From Bradyrhizobium sp. 170 (GTDB taxonomy: Bacteria > Pseudomonadota > Alphaproteobacteria > Rhizobiales > Xanthobacteraceae), in NCBI RefSeq assembly GCF_023101085.1, contig NZ_CP064703.1, forward strand, positions 6,014,001-6,078,000: DNA of 64,000 nt, read 5' to 3'. Positions 62,784 to 64,000 of the stretch are shown in pieces (within the stretch, counting starts at the first letter, position 1; the number at the start of each line of letters is the position of its first letter). Both the position numbers and the translations under genes were made by a program. The notes under the pieces are model-generated. The model was not told where the DNA came from. It was given only the letters and a program-made list of their open reading frames with translations, and ran no database searches.

Positions 62784-63128
62784 TCAGTGATGCTTTTCCA
62801 GAACAATGATCGATGTGGAGGACGCGCACTTCCACATTGACGCGACATAGCAGTAATTGCCTGGATAGTCGCCGAGGCAGAAGCCATCCGCATCTAGTGC
62901 TACCAGTCGACACTTCACCTCGGTTTTCCAGAAGGCAAAGCGATCGCCCTCGGATATCCACCGCAGGGGCTGCCCTGCCTCAGCAACCACGAAACTCGAA
63001 CCGTCCCGCAGAAGCCGCTTAATATCTGTCTCTCCCAGATTCTCAGCGCGACGTGCATCCAACAGGCCGTCTGCGTTCCAGAGCTCTACGAGCGGCATCT
63101 GTGTGACGATCTTTTGGGCCGAGTCCAT
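62784..63128 (-). CDS. Hypothetical protein, 114 residues
   Basis: A soluble small protein of unknown family. Readable blocks: KIVTQMPLVELWNADGLLD, AENLGETDIKRLLRDG, FVVAEAGQPLRWISEGDRFAF and CLGDYPGNYCYVASMWKCAS. The opening LWNADG-L-x-x-R-x-x-x-L-x-E-x-D-I-x-x-L-L-R-D-G pattern looks like a regulatory or sensing domain. It lies 51 bases after the cyclase remnant in the same direction. No ribosome site is obvious. Confidence 0.6.
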   Translation of the reverse strand: MDSAQKIVTQMPLVELWNADGLLDARRAENLGETDIKRLLRDGSSFVVAEAGQPLRWISEGDRFAFWKTEVKCRLVALDADGFCLGDYPGNYCYVASMWKCASSTSIIVLEKHH

Positions 63129-63179
63129 GCTTTACCTATCCTGAGCGCAGGCGTAACCCACCATCAGGTTTTGGCGGGT

Positions 63180-63870
63180 TCACTCGAAGATCGCGACGGC
63201 GCGGATGGGGCTTGCGGTGCCACCGCGGATCTTGAGTGGAAAGCCGATGAAGCGGAATCGACCGCGTCCCACAAGCTTGTCGAGATTGGCAAGGCATTCC
63301 ATGTGCGTGATCCCCCGTTCGCCACATGCAAGATGGGCCTGGAAGTTGGGTTCGCCTTCGGCGGGCTGGGCTCACCGCCTCCACACCAAACATGCCGATG
63401 CCCCGGTCGGCCAGCCAATGCCCGCTTTCCACCGCGAGACCGGGGAAATCGTGGAGGTAGCCCGGCTTACCCAACAGGCGCTCGTTGGTGGCCATGTGCA
63501 GCAGCACGGTGTCGTCGGCGCGGATTTCCTGCCCGGAAGCCGCCAGGGCCGCTTCCATTTCCGGGACCGTCACGGCATGGCGCAACGGTACGTGGGACAG
63601 ATCAAGACAGATGCCAGACGTATAAAATTTCTCCAGCGGCATCTGATCGATTGAAAGGGCACCGGGACGGCAATCGAAGTGCACCGGCGCATCCACGTGT
63701 GTTCCCGCATGATCGCTGAAGGCGATGGACAAAGCTTTGGAGGAAAAGTCCGTGTTTCCCGCGCGCTTCTTCTCGGCGTGGTCGTACCACACGGAGATGA
63801 TCACGGGAGGGTGGGCGGGATGCGTCTGCGTGCGGTGGAACAGGTCACGGCTCAGATCGATCATTTCCAT
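63180..63870 (-). pseudogene. Cyclase-family hydrolase (kynurenine-formamidase-like), frameshifted
   Basis: The start MEMIDLSRDLFHRTQTHPAH, metal motif SDHAGTHVDAPVHF (H-x-G-T-H-x-D-x-P-x-H) and GICLDLSHVPL place it in the cyclase family of manganese/zinc amidohydrolases. After GMFGVEAVSPA the frame shifts. The proper C-terminus continues in another frame as NFQAHLACGERGITHMECL and FRFIGFPLKIRGGTASPIRA, ending VAIFE. Deleting one C at about 63359-63375 restores the gene. AGGGGA precedes the ATG by six bases. Confidence 0.83.
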
Positions 63871-64000
63871 CGGGTTCCCCTTAGCGGCTCTTGGTCGAGC
63901 GTATCCGGCGATGGTGCGAAGGAAGCCCGCATTCTGCGGCCTTTCGCGAGTTGGAAACGGTTTCTGAATTCTCAATCTGGCGGGAAGGCCCGGCAGGGCA
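63871..64000. other. Upstream region of the cyclase gene at the window edge
   Basis: The last 130 bases contain the presumed promoter of the cyclase gene. No other feature is seen. Confidence 0.3.

Overview
The window looks like chromosome from a Bradyrhizobium-type alphaproteobacterium (Nitrobacteraceae). The reasons are the high GC, the many PAS, GGDEF, EAL and histidine-kinase proteins, small secreted proteins of a Bradyrhizobium style, GGAGG-type ribosome sites, and many short palindromic intergenic repeats. This assignment rests on recognised families and style only; no database search was possible.

Layout. 0-7 kb: an orphan sigma-70 region 1.1-like small protein, a secreted SNase-like nuclease, a hybrid histidine kinase, and a membrane GGDEF-EAL protein. 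7-13 kb: PAP2 phosphatase, YciE-type ferritin-like protein, PCC/DUF296 protein, an internally duplicated DUF6328 membrane protein, and a secreted alkaline-phosphatase-superfamily enzyme. 13-17.4 kb: an AraC regulator divergent from a Baeyer-Villiger monooxygenase and a family VIII-like esterase, which is a plausible ketone-to-ester-to-alcohol-plus-acid module. 17.5-24 kb: a cluster of very small ORFs ending in a terminator, two NTF2-like proteins, a YiiX-like peptidase, a long structured non-coding repeat and a 1-Cys peroxiredoxin. 24-29.6 kb: DUF2177 protein, chemoreceptor, two-TM diguanylate cyclase with an alcohol-dehydrogenase tail fragment lying under its N-terminus, EamA exporter, ClpP-like secreted protein.

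29.6-47.3 kb may be an old genomic island. A tRNA-Arg(TCG) is abutted by a frameshifted large serine recombinase whose reading frame runs into the tRNA. A degenerate copy of the tRNA 3' half lies 17.6 kb away in direct orientation. Between them are an IS1182-family element, an AmpC-like serine hydrolase, a MHYT hybrid kinase, a TetR-fabA pair with an AT-rich palindrome, a GGDEF-EAL protein, a Tat lipoprotein hydrolase and a bicupin oxalate decarboxylase.

47.3-64 kb: small envelope proteins, a VOC protein, an orphan GrlR-like protein, a frameshifted cupin, a HAMP-PAS histidine kinase, an AraC regulator, an NTF2-like protein, an EamA exporter, Nudix and DapA-like enzymes. These are followed by a thiolase, DUF35, MaoC, SDR series that resembles a split multifunctional beta-oxidation system. 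The window closes with a second, inverted copy of the long structured repeat, a small hypothetical protein and a frameshifted cyclase-family hydrolase.

Three genes (recombinase, cupin, cyclase) carry single frameshifts in or beside G/C runs. They may be true pseudogenes or assembly indels. The most interesting items are the conserved three-way-junction repeat, the tRNA-bounded island, the orphan sigma 1.1 protein, the small-ORF operon and the TetR-fabA unit.
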